From the NCBI GenBank assembly GCA_015064885.1, contig SVRJ01000002.1, forward strand, positions 33,078-97,077: a stretch of 64,000 nucleotides of DNA. The letters are read 5' to 3'. Source of the DNA: Oscillospiraceae bacterium (lineage in GTDB: Bacteria; Bacillota; Clostridia; Oscillospirales; CAG-272). The position numbers and the translations under genes are program-made. The notes under the pieces were generated by a model. That model was given only the letters and a program-made list of their open reading frames with translations, searched no databases and was not told the origin of the DNA. Positions within the stretch are counted from its first letter, which is position 1. Each line of letters begins with the position of its first letter. Positions 1 through 6,840 of the stretch are shown piece after piece.

Positions 1-311
1 ATGAAAAGCAGATGCAGAGAGCACTTCTTCAGTACTCCAGACCGCAGAATGCAGACCTTGTAAGAAAGGCAATAAGAAAATGCGGAAGGGAAGACCTTAT
101 AGGCTACGGAGAAGGGTGCCTCGTGCGTCCGGAGGGTGGAAAAAGACCCGATCCCCGCGGTAAAGGAGCATCCCGACCGCAAAAGTCCGGAAATGATCGT
201 CCCGATAAAAGGACAAAGCAAGTTGGCGGCTTTGACGCACGCAGGGAAGGAAAAAATGCCCGACAGCCCTACAAAACGAAAAATGCGGATAAGAGGGCTA
301 AAAAGAAATAA
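1..311 (+). CDS. ygiQ: YgiQ-family radical SAM protein, C-terminal end (5' truncated)
   Basis: The frame is open from the first base and ends at a TAA. The visible part contains the conserved C-terminal block of UPF0313/YgiQ radical SAM proteins: a Met-Gln-Arg-Ala-Leu-Leu stretch, then a helix ending in EDLIGYG and CLVRP. A basic Lys/Arg-rich tail of about 55 residues follows, which is variable in this family. The radical SAM CxxxCxxC motif would lie upstream of the window. Its substrate is not known. The next gene starts 20 bp downstream on the same strand, so the two may be co-transcribed. The ATG at 12 is internal to the family alignment and is unlikely to be the true start. Confidence 0.85.
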   Translation, partial: EKQMQRALLQYSRPQNADLVRKAIRKCGREDLIGYGEGCLVRPEGGKRPDPRGKGASRPQKSGNDRPDKRTKQVGGFDARREGKNARQPYKTKNADKRAKKK

Positions 312-331
312 TATCACCGAGAGGAATAATT

Positions 332-1144
332 ATGACCTTCAAGTGCAAAACGGTAAAAACGAATTTTCATATGCACACCACGTTTGCCGACGGAAAGAAT
401 ACCGTCGAAGAGATGATACTTGCGGCAATAGATAACGGAGGAGAGGCTGTGGGCTTTTCCGAGCACGGATATACGCCTATAGACCATTCGTGGTGTATGC
501 TACCCGAAGCAACCGACCGGTATATCGAAAACGTAAATCTGTATAAAGAAAAATACAAGGACAAAATAAAGGTCTATTGCGGTATCGAGGCCGACTACTA
601 TACGGTGTACGACAAAACGAAATTCGATTATGCCATAGGCTCTGTCCATTACGTCGAAAAAGACGGCTTCTATATTCCTGTTGATAAAAGTGCAAGAGAT
701 ACCGATGAATGTACGCAAAGGCTTTACGGAGGAGATTACCTCGCTCTGGCAAAGGATTATTTCCTTCTTGTCGGCGACGTGCTTGAAAAAACGGGTGCGG
801 ATATAGTGGGACATCTCGACGTTCTCTATAAATTCAACGAAAAGAATCCTCGCTTTGACGAGGAGGGAAAGGATTTTATCAAGGCGGCTACGGACGCTAT
901 AGATAACCTTATTCCTTATGGCAAGCCCTTTGAAATAAATACGGGGGCGATCTCTCGTTCGTATAAGACAAAGCCGTATCCTTCTGCAGGTCTTATCGAT
1001 TATATAGGTGCAATGGGAGGTAAGGTGATAATGTCATCCGATAGCCACAATGCAGACACCGTCTATTTCGGACTCGACGACGCGTATGAGATGCTCGTCG
1101 AAAGAAAATTCCCGAAAGAAAATATCCTCTTTTATCCCTTCTGA
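332..1144 (+). CDS. hisK: PHP-domain histidinol-phosphatase
   Basis: A 270-residue PHP-superfamily phosphatase, the usual length for HisJ/HisK, which removes phosphate from L-histidinol phosphate in histidine synthesis. Visible metal ligands are HMH near residue 14, a SEHG motif near residue 44, GIEADY near 87, GSVHYV near 108, GHLDVL near 167 and SSDSH near 236. The start is supported by GAGAGGA a few bases upstream of the ATG. No other his gene lies in the window, so this could be a stand-alone biosynthetic gene or a PHP phosphoesterase with another substrate. The PHP phosphoesterase class is sure; the histidinol phosphate substrate is inferred from family. Confidence 0.85.
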   Translation: MTFKCKTVKTNFHMHTTFADGKNTVEEMILAAIDNGGEAVGFSEHGYTPIDHSWCMLPEATDRYIENVNLYKEKYKDKIKVYCGIEADYYTVYDKTKFDYAIGSVHYVEKDGFYIPVDKSARDTDECTQRLYGGDYLALAKDYFLLVGDVLEKTGADIVGHLDVLYKFNEKNPRFDEEGKDFIKAATDAIDNLIPYGKPFEINTGAISRSYKTKPYPSAGLIDYIGAMGGKVIMSSDSHNADTVYFGLDDAYEMLVERKFPKENILFYPF

Positions 1145-1174
1145 TAAACTTGTGTGAACAATTGCGGCTCACAC

Positions 1175-1203
1175 TTGACAAAAGCAGAGTTTTATGATAT
1201 ACT
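1175..1203 (+). promoter_or_regulatory. Sigma-A promoter of the small lipoprotein gene
   Basis: TTGACA at 1175-1180 and TATACT at 1198-1203, separated by 17 bp. It lies between the histidinol phosphatase stop and the start at 1229, giving an mRNA leader of about 20 bases. Confidence 0.8.
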
Positions 1204-1228
1204 ATATTCAAGAAAAACGGAGGTAGCT

Positions 1229-1558
1229 ATGAAGGAAAACAGAATAAAGCTCATGGCAGTGATAGTGCTTGCGTTCCTTTTTATGCTTGCCTTTACGTGC
1301 TGTGTTAATAAAGATATAGTAATTTCGGATAACGGTGAAAAGGGACAGATCACTCTGTTTACTCCGCCCGATACAACGGTGGGCACTTCTACCGTTACGT
1401 CAGATCCGTACGTTACCACAGAACCGATAATTACAATGCCCCCTCCGCCGAGCAGTGAGACCACAACGACGAGGGGCGATGACGTTACGACCTCAATTCC
1501 CGTCGATACTACGGACAGTGAGGACACGGTATATAACGATTTTTCCGGACTGTACTGA
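1229..1558 (+). CDS. Small secreted lipoprotein with Thr/Pro-rich stalk, unknown function
   Basis: The ATG at 1229 is chosen because GGAGG lies just upstream and because it puts a classic signal peptide at the N-terminus: a KENRIK basic region, a hydrophobic core and a lipobox-like LAFTC (a second Cys follows directly). A longer frame from 1154 would start upstream of the promoter. The mature part, about 85 residues, is mostly Thr, Pro, Ser and acidic residues with repeated TT and PP steps, typical of an extended wall-spanning stalk, and ends without a recognisable domain. It has its own promoter and terminator. I do not recognise a family. It may be exposed on the surface and anchored in the outer leaflet of the membrane. 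Confidence 0.65.
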   Translation: MKENRIKLMAVIVLAFLFMLAFTCCVNKDIVISDNGEKGQITLFTPPDTTVGTSTVTSDPYVTTEPIITMPPPPSSETTTTRGDDVTTSIPVDTTDSEDTVYNDFSGLY

Positions 1559-1572
1559 TAAATAAACCGCAT

Positions 1573-1616
1573 AAAAGATCCCGAAGGACGAAAAGTTTTT
1601 CGGGATCTTTTGTTTT
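1573..1616 (+). terminator. Rho-independent terminator
   Basis: Perfect 13-bp stem (1573-1585 with 1599-1611) followed by TGTTTTT. It ends the small lipoprotein transcript. Confidence 0.85.
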
Positions 1617-1710
1617 TAACAAAACACAAACGTTTCGTAATCAGAACGCAAAAAATCAAGGTGTATAATAAATGCACAAAGTAAAAGGTCAAATTTAAGG
1701 AGATAAAGCA

Positions 1711-2013
1711 ATGATAAATTTTTTTAAGAAAGCATTCAAGGATATGAAGGATAGCGCAAAGGCGCAACACGAAGTTGACAAGGCAGAATTTCGGGCGGCA
1801 AAGGCAGAAGCTAAGGCAAACTTCGAGGAAAACAGAGGTCACAACACCTATGCGAAGGCAAAAGCTGATGCAAAGAAGTCTTGGGATGACGCTCATATGA
1901 GACCCTCCGAGAGAACGGCAAAGATGCGTGAGGAAAACGCGGCAAGAGTCGAGGCGGCAAACGCAAGAGCCGAAGCAGCCGGCGCTCGTTACGATGCTGC
2001 AAAGAAGAAATAA
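1711..2013 (+). CDS. Small Lys/Ala/Glu-rich helical protein, unknown function
   Basis: A 100-residue protein with a strong AAGGAGATAAAG ribosome binding site. After a short N-terminal segment with FF and KK pairs it is almost entirely Ala, Lys, Glu, Asp and Arg, with no Cys and a single Trp, and should form one or two long charged helices. It contains a MRPSERTAKMREE segment and ends in Lys-Lys-Lys. No signal peptide or membrane segment is seen. A TATAAT at 1664-1669 is a likely -10, with no clear -35. Flanking hairpins isolate it as a single-gene unit. Function unknown; nucleic-acid or ribosome binding is only a guess from charge. Confidence 0.7.
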   Translation: MINFFKKAFKDMKDSAKAQHEVDKAEFRAAKAEAKANFEENRGHNTYAKAKADAKKSWDDAHMRPSERTAKMREENAARVEAANARAEAAGARYDAAKKK

Positions 2014-2052
2014 TAAAAATTAACAACGTAAGCGAGACGCAAAAACACGGCT

Positions 2053-2077
2053 CGCTCGTGCTTCGAAAAGACGAGCG
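2053..2077 (+). other. Hairpin downstream of the Lys/Ala-rich gene
   Basis: CGCTCGT (2053-2059) pairs with ACGAGCG (2071-2077). There is no T-run, so it may be an mRNA 3'-end stabiliser placed before the terminator at 2084. Confidence 0.4.
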
Positions 2078-2083
2078 TTGTAT

Positions 2084-2125
2084 AAAAAATCCCGTTGAGA
2101 GTTTTTCTCAACGGGATCTTTTTAT
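2084..2125. terminator. Bidirectional terminator between convergent genes
   Basis: ATCCCGTTGAGA (2089-2100) pairs with TCTCAACGGGAT (2106-2117). There are Ts after it on the plus strand and an A-run before it, so it can end the plus gene at 2013 and the minus OadG-like gene at 2122. Confidence 0.85.
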
Positions 2126-2310
2126 TTATTCTTTTTTTCCTTCTTAGGTCTCTTCTTGGTAAGTGAATTGAGAAGTACTATAGAAAGAATGATTATTCCG
2201 ATAACTATGAATATGCCGAGCATGCCTGCGCCTACAGTAGCGAAATTGGTAATAAAGTTCATAGGCTCAAACTGTTCGAATATACCGAATATTTTAAGTG
2301 CAGTGATCAT
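2122..2310 (-). CDS. Small OadG-like subunit of a sodium-translocating decarboxylase
   Basis: A 62-residue protein with one membrane helix (about residues 22-50, rich in Gly and Ile) and a strongly basic Lys-rich C-terminal tail. This is the shape of the gamma or delta subunit of oxaloacetate, methylmalonyl-CoA or glutaconyl-CoA decarboxylases, which ties the soluble carboxyltransferase to the beta subunit. It begins 18 bp after the beta-subunit stop, with AAGGAGG before its ATG, so the two are co-transcribed. Similarity at this length is weak; the call rests on shape and position. No alpha subunit or biotin carrier is nearby. Confidence 0.6.
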   Translation of the reverse strand: MITALKIFGIFEQFEPMNFITNFATVGAGMLGIFIVIGIIILSIVLLNSLTKKRPKKEKKNK

Positions 2311-2328
2311 AACTAAACCTCCTTAAGC

Positions 2329-3483
2329 TTATGAGAAGAGAGCGAGGATAATACCGCCCGCTATAACAGATGCGATCTGTCCGGACACGTTTACACCGAT
2401 AGAATGCATGAGAAGGAAGTTCTGGTTGTCCGCCTCAAGGCCCATCTTGTGTACGACACGTCCCGACATCGGGAATGCGGAGATACCGGCAGCGCCTATC
2501 ATCGGATTTATCTTCTTCTTGAGGAAGAGGTTGAGGAACTTTGCAAAGAGAACACCGCCGACGGTATCGAATATAAATGCTACAAGTCCGAGTCCGAGAA
2601 TGAGAAGAGTGTTGAACTGAAGGAACTTATCCGCCTGCATCTGACATGCGATAGTGATTCCGAGGAATATAGTAATAAGATTTGCGAGAACCTTCTGTGC
2701 AGTTTCGGAGAGAGAGTTGAGAACTCCGCATTCACGGATGAGGTTACCGAACATGAGGAATCCGACAAGGGATACAGATTCGGGAACGAAGAGGCCCGCA
2801 ACGAGAGTTATGATTATCGGGAAGAGTATTCTCGTAGTTTTTGAGACCTCCTTGCCCTCGTATACCATACGGATGAGGCGTTCCTTCTTTGTGGTGCACA
2901 TCTTTATGAAGGGAGGCTGAATAATGGGAACGAGAGCCATATACGAATATGCCGCGACCATGATGGCACTTGTTATTTCGCTGTCCGCTCCGAGAAGCTT
3001 GTTTGCGATAACGATAGCCGTAGGTCCGTCAGCCGCACCGATTATACCGATAGAGGCTGCCTGCTCGGGAGTAAAGAATATTGATGCAAGTGCATAAGTG
3101 AAAAATATACCGAACTGAGCCGCAGCTCCGAATATCATGAGCTTGGGATTTGTGAGTACCGGGCCGAAGTCTATCATAGCTCCGATACCGATAAAGAGAA
3201 TGAGAGGGAAGAGCTCGTTTGCGATACCTGCGTTAAAGAGGGTTGAAAGAGGACCTTCAACTATCATTTCGCCGGCCTCGTTGAACTGGTTTATTGCACC
3301 CGAGTTCGGAAGGTTTACGAGTATTGCTCCGAAGCCCATGGGAAGAAGAAGTGTAGGCTCCATTTCTTTGGCTATCGCGAGATATATAAGCAGGCCGCCT
3401 ATAGCCCACATTACGACAAGCTTCCAGTCTTCAAGAATGTTGAAAGACAGGATATTTTCAAAAATAGCACCGATTGCATTCAT
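2329..3483 (-). CDS. oadB: Sodium ion-translocating decarboxylase beta subunit (OadB/GcdB/MmdB)
   Basis: A 384-residue polytopic membrane protein of the family that couples decarboxylation of carboxybiotin to Na+ export. Conserved blocks are visible: LLPMGFGAILVNLP near the N-terminus, FIGIGAMIDFGPVL with the transport Asp, GIIGAADGPTAI, and GVLFAKFLN with GAAGISAFPMSGRVV near the C-terminus. The ATG at 3483 is chosen because AAAGGA lies upstream and the protein then begins at the usual place; a longer frame to 3555 adds 24 non-conserved residues. It is followed by a small OadG-like gene. The cognate substrate (oxaloacetate, methylmalonyl-CoA or glutaconyl-CoA) cannot be told from this subunit. 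Confidence 0.9.
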   Translation of the reverse strand: MNAIGAIFENILSFNILEDWKLVVMWAIGGLLIYLAIAKEMEPTLLLPMGFGAILVNLPNSGAINQFNEAGEMIVEGPLSTLFNAGIANELFPLILFIGIGAMIDFGPVLTNPKLMIFGAAAQFGIFFTYALASIFFTPEQAASIGIIGAADGPTAIVIANKLLGADSEITSAIMVAAYSYMALVPIIQPPFIKMCTTKKERLIRMVYEGKEVSKTTRILFPIIITLVAGLFVPESVSLVGFLMFGNLIRECGVLNSLSETAQKVLANLITIFLGITIACQMQADKFLQFNTLLILGLGLVAFIFDTVGGVLFAKFLNLFLKKKINPMIGAAGISAFPMSGRVVHKMGLEADNQNFLLMHSIGVNVSGQIASVIAGGIILALFS

Positions 3484-3538
3484 GATTTTTAGTCCTTTCG
3501 AAGATCTTATGAGAGGGAAAATTACCCCAATCAAAGTT

Positions 3539-3567
3539 ATTATATCACAAATCACAAAAAATATAAA
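3539..3567 (-). promoter_or_regulatory. Likely promoter of the decarboxylase pump genes
   Basis: On the minus strand a TATAAT -10 (3539-3544) lies 17 bp from a weak TTTATA -35 (3562-3567), about 55 bp upstream of the beta-subunit ATG. Confidence 0.5.
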
Positions 3568-3603
3568 GGTTAATAAAATATATATTTGATGAACTTATTT
3601 TTA

Positions 3604-3645
3604 ACGCAAAAAAGCGTGCACATCCGCGTTTGGCGGACGTGCACA
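3604..3645 (-). terminator. Terminator of the 15-kb-to-3.6-kb minus operon
   Basis: GTGCAC-TCCGC (3616-3627) pairs with GCGGA-GTGCAC (3633-3644) with one wobble. Read on the minus strand, a T-run follows. It lies just past the SpoIID stop. Confidence 0.8.
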
Positions 3646-3656
3646 GCTACGTAATA

Positions 3657-5654
3657 TTAAGAAAAATATTCGTCGATCGTAATTATTTTTGTATTCGGAT
3701 AGTAGGCCTTTATGATCTGGTCGTATTCGGCTCCTACCTGAGCGAGGTCGTTTGCACCGTATTGGCTCAGACCTATACCGTGTCCCCATCCCTTGCCTGC
3801 TATAACGAAGTTGCCTTCCTTTGACGCTTCGTATTTCATATTCTCACGCTTTAAGAAGGTGGTTATAACTGTATCCTCATATACGTTTATCGCCTTGTAG
3901 TATCCGTTTTCATCGGGAGTGGAAAGCTCAAATTCGTATTGGGGAAGCTGCTTTAATCCTTCTGCCGTGAGTGCGAAGTTTGCACCGTTTGAAAGCCCGA
4001 ACACGCCGTTTGCGGTATTGACCTTTGCGCTTGCGGAGTTTATGGAGAATATTCCGTTTCCGGTTATTACGTCGAATAAAGACATAAGCGGATTACTGTT
4101 TTCAGCCGTAGTCCTCTCTATATTTACCGAAAGAACGTGATCAAGGTAATAGTCCACAGAGTTTTGCGCTATATTGAAGTTTGCGCACTTAAGACCGAGA
4201 GCCGAGTAGTTCTTACTCGTTCTCGTAATAGTTACCGAGTTTCCCGCTGTATCCGTATACGTTGTCTTATATACGTAATTTGTATTTCCGGCCCTTTCGT
4301 TTACCGTTACAGAAGCGATGGGCTTCTTTATAGCGGTATAGCCCTTTGATCTCAGCTGGTCAGCGAGCTCCTGCGGAGTGAATTCGGCAAACCACACGCC
4401 GCGGTTCTTCGTATACGTGGTATACTTTTCCCACGGGGTCTTCTGAGACGGGAGATATCCTCTTGCGCTTCCGCCCCATGCGTGGTTGTTCGAGATGCTT
4501 TCGCCACCGTGCACGGCTGCGTAATAGGTAGTTACAAGAGAGCCGTTATAGGTCATTATTCTGTCCTTGGTGGAATTTGCGGCCTCTATTACAAGCTCGT
4601 TTATATTTGCTCTGCCCTTGTAGGCCTGACAACAGGCGGTAGCGCACATATCAACGTGATAGTTTGAGTAGTGCTTCCCGCACAGCACCGAAAGCGTGTA
4701 CGAGCGCACGATTATGGCGAACGCCTTCTGAACCTCTATCGGCCACGTGGAATATATCTCCGAAGGAAGAACTCCCTGAATGTAGGTGTCAAGAGCGACG
4801 AGATTGGTGGTGTTTATCATATTTCCGTCGCGGAGAAAGAGGATCGCATCGAAATAGGTCATTCCGCTTGCAAGAGTGGTTCCCGTCTGAGAGCCGTCGG
4901 AATTTGATATCGGATAGATAGCGGGAGCATAGGTGAAATCTCCGCCGTTGTCATATTCGAAGAGGACCTTTCCGTTTGTCTTGTTTATAAAGCAAACTCC
5001 GGTACCCGTGGGAATAGATATATTGACGTCGATCCCGGAGTATTTTTCGGCTATAAGTGCACCAACCTCACCTGCGTAAACGCTCGCGCTTGTGGCATCT
5101 GTAAATGATCCGTATCTGAGTGCTTTTTTACCGAGAGAAACCGCCTTTGCGCAGAACATATTTTCATCAACACCGAGTGTCTTGTTTATGTCCTCCTGCA
5201 TTGCCCAGATATCCTTTGAGCTTGAGCTTATCTCAACACGGTATGGAAGAATGGTCGCCTCGGATTCCGCACACGGAATGTAAAGACCCTCGGAAAGCTT
5301 CAGGTGGCTTATCTGTGCGACGAGTATTTCCTTCGCTTCGTCTGCGACAATATAAGGGTAGAACTCACGTTTTTGAGTGTCGACGTACGCCTCGCCTATG
5401 ATAAAGCCGTTGGCGGATCTCGGCGTGGGACAAACCTCCGGGTCGTCACCGAAATGCAGTCCGCAGGCTACGTAGATGTTCTTTTTTGTGTCTCCGCTTA
5501 TTTTATAGTCGTCAAGCTTTATATCGTTTGCCGATACCGAGACGAGAATAGAAGCGACCACGTAATAGGCTACGCCGGCGATCATAAGAAAGGCAAGAAT
5601 AAAAGCAACTATTCTTACGATAAGCGTAGAGCTTGGAGTTTTTTTATTACTCAT
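3657..5654 (-). CDS. SpoIID/LytB-domain wall hydrolase-like protein
   Basis: A 665-residue membrane-anchored protein. The ATG at 5654 is chosen because it lies 17 bp after the upstream gene's stop and gives a normal N-terminus: a short basic head, then a membrane helix at about residues 12-36. The SpoIID domain occupies roughly residues 260-660. It shows LDTYIQGVLPSEI (the Glu, near residue 297, matches the SpoIID lytic transglycosylase catalytic Glu), an AAVHGGESISN block, and a C-terminal GKGWGHGIGLSQYGA motif. SpoIID cleaves glycan strands lacking stem peptides during engulfment; non-sporulating clostridia also carry SpoIID/LytB proteins. The N-terminal 250 residues have no recognised domain. 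Last gene of a nine-gene run. Confidence 0.85.
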   Translation of the reverse strand: MSNKKTPSSTLIVRIVAFILAFLMIAGVAYYVVASILVSVSANDIKLDDYKISGDTKKNIYVACGLHFGDDPEVCPTPRSANGFIIGEAYVDTQKREFYPYIVADEAKEILVAQISHLKLSEGLYIPCAESEATILPYRVEISSSSKDIWAMQEDINKTLGVDENMFCAKAVSLGKKALRYGSFTDATSASVYAGEVGALIAEKYSGIDVNISIPTGTGVCFINKTNGKVLFEYDNGGDFTYAPAIYPISNSDGSQTGTTLASGMTYFDAILFLRDGNMINTTNLVALDTYIQGVLPSEIYSTWPIEVQKAFAIIVRSYTLSVLCGKHYSNYHVDMCATACCQAYKGRANINELVIEAANSTKDRIMTYNGSLVTTYYAAVHGGESISNNHAWGGSARGYLPSQKTPWEKYTTYTKNRGVWFAEFTPQELADQLRSKGYTAIKKPIASVTVNERAGNTNYVYKTTYTDTAGNSVTITRTSKNYSALGLKCANFNIAQNSVDYYLDHVLSVNIERTTAENSNPLMSLFDVITGNGIFSINSASAKVNTANGVFGLSNGANFALTAEGLKQLPQYEFELSTPDENGYYKAINVYEDTVITTFLKRENMKYEASKEGNFVIAGKGWGHGIGLSQYGANDLAQVGAEYDQIIKAYYPNTKIITIDEYFS

Positions 5655-5670
5655 GCTATGTACCCCATGC

Positions 5671-6801
5671 TTATGCTCCCGCGGGAACGGGTGCGCTTTC
5701 CTGCGCATCTCCCGCAGAAGGAGTTTCGGGTGTTTCCGTGCCGCCTTGCGTGCCTTCGGTCACCGTGTCTCCGGGTGTGGTGTCCTCGGGGATCTGAGTG
5801 CCGGCCTTGATTATTTCAAAGTCACCGCCAACAAAAATGTATATTCCGTATTCTCCCGTGCAGAGTATACCCGTTCTTCCGTTGCCGGGAATGAATACGT
5901 TGTGATTGAGGGGGAGAACGTCTCCGTCCTTGAGAATGAGTCCGGAGGTAAGATCTGTATACTCCATATTCGTTCCGTACTGGCTCTTCGGAGAGGTTAT
6001 TACCGCATCACCGTACTGGAGCATGACCGAGACCGAGCCCTTTGCTATAATACTGTCGCCCTTTTCAAGACGAACGAGCTCAAAGGACATATTTTTGTTT
6101 ATAAATTCGGTAAGTGTGAATCCCATTTCGGAAACCTTGCTTGAAAGATTGAGGAGGTCTGTGAGCACCGAGGAGTCTGTTACGGAAAGCTCCTTGAGTG
6201 TCTGATTCAGCCTGTATACCTCCTTTTGAAGCTCTACGTATGATTTGGATATGTTTGTAAAGCTTGCCTGAATAGAGCTTGTGGAGCTCTTGAGAGAGGT
6301 TATCTCGGAGAGAAGGCTGTTGTATTTTTCTTCGAGAGCTTTTAGGTCCTCAAGACCCGAGTCGGATATAATATCGGCTATCTGCTGTCTTATATCGGCG
6401 ATCTCCTTTTTGAGCTTCTGATTTTCATTTACCGACGCCTGGTATTTTTGCTCGAGTTCACCGTTCTTTATCGTGAGATCGTTCATGCTCTTTTCGAGAG
6501 CGTCGAGGTCGTTGATTATTGCGAGAAGAGTGTTGAGAGTGTTTTCGTTGGTGTCGTTGATCTCTCCTCCCTGCGTTGCAAGGAGCTCCTCTATAGCCAT
6601 AAGCTTTTTCTCGAGAGTGGAAAACTTAGTCTCATACGGAGTCATAACGTTATCGTTGATATATTTTATGAGGTATGACTGGGATATGAGCGGATCTGCC
6701 GAGCTGTCATAGTCGGCTACAGCAAATACGGCTACCGTGCATATAGCGGACACCAGTACCGCACAAATAAATATCATAATATGTTTTTTTGCGTTTTTCA
6801 T
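5671..6801 (-). CDS. Secreted coiled-coil protein upstream of SpoIID, unknown function
   Basis: A 376-residue protein with a signal peptide or anchor (residues 6-30, ending in AVFAVADY), then a long predicted coiled coil (about residues 55-220) rich in Leu, Glu, Lys and Ser in heptad-like order. A small C-terminal domain (about residues 225-340) has Gly and hydrophobic beta-like segments (GDAVITSP, FIPGNGRTGI, YIFVGGDF). It ends in a Thr/Pro/Glu-rich tail. GAGGT precedes the ATG and its stop is 17 bp from SpoIID, so the two are likely translated together and may act together at the wall. I do not recognise a named family. Confidence 0.75.
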   Translation of the reverse strand: MKNAKKHIMIFICAVLVSAICTVAVFAVADYDSSADPLISQSYLIKYINDNVMTPYETKFSTLEKKLMAIEELLATQGGEINDTNENTLNTLLAIINDLDALEKSMNDLTIKNGELEQKYQASVNENQKLKKEIADIRQQIADIISDSGLEDLKALEEKYNSLLSEITSLKSSTSSIQASFTNISKSYVELQKEVYRLNQTLKELSVTDSSVLTDLLNLSSKVSEMGFTLTEFINKNMSFELVRLEKGDSIIAKGSVSVMLQYGDAVITSPKSQYGTNMEYTDLTSGLILKDGDVLPLNHNVFIPGNGRTGILCTGEYGIYIFVGGDFEIIKAGTQIPEDTTPGDTVTEGTQGGTETPETPSAGDAQESAPVPAGA

Positions 6802-6840
6802 TGTTTACCTCTTGTTTGGTTAGTGCTTACACAGTAAAGC

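Noticed and set aside
1154..1228. N-terminal extension of the small lipoprotein
   Set aside because: The extended start lies upstream of a clear promoter at 1175-1203; the ATG at 1229 has a ribosome binding site and a signal peptide.
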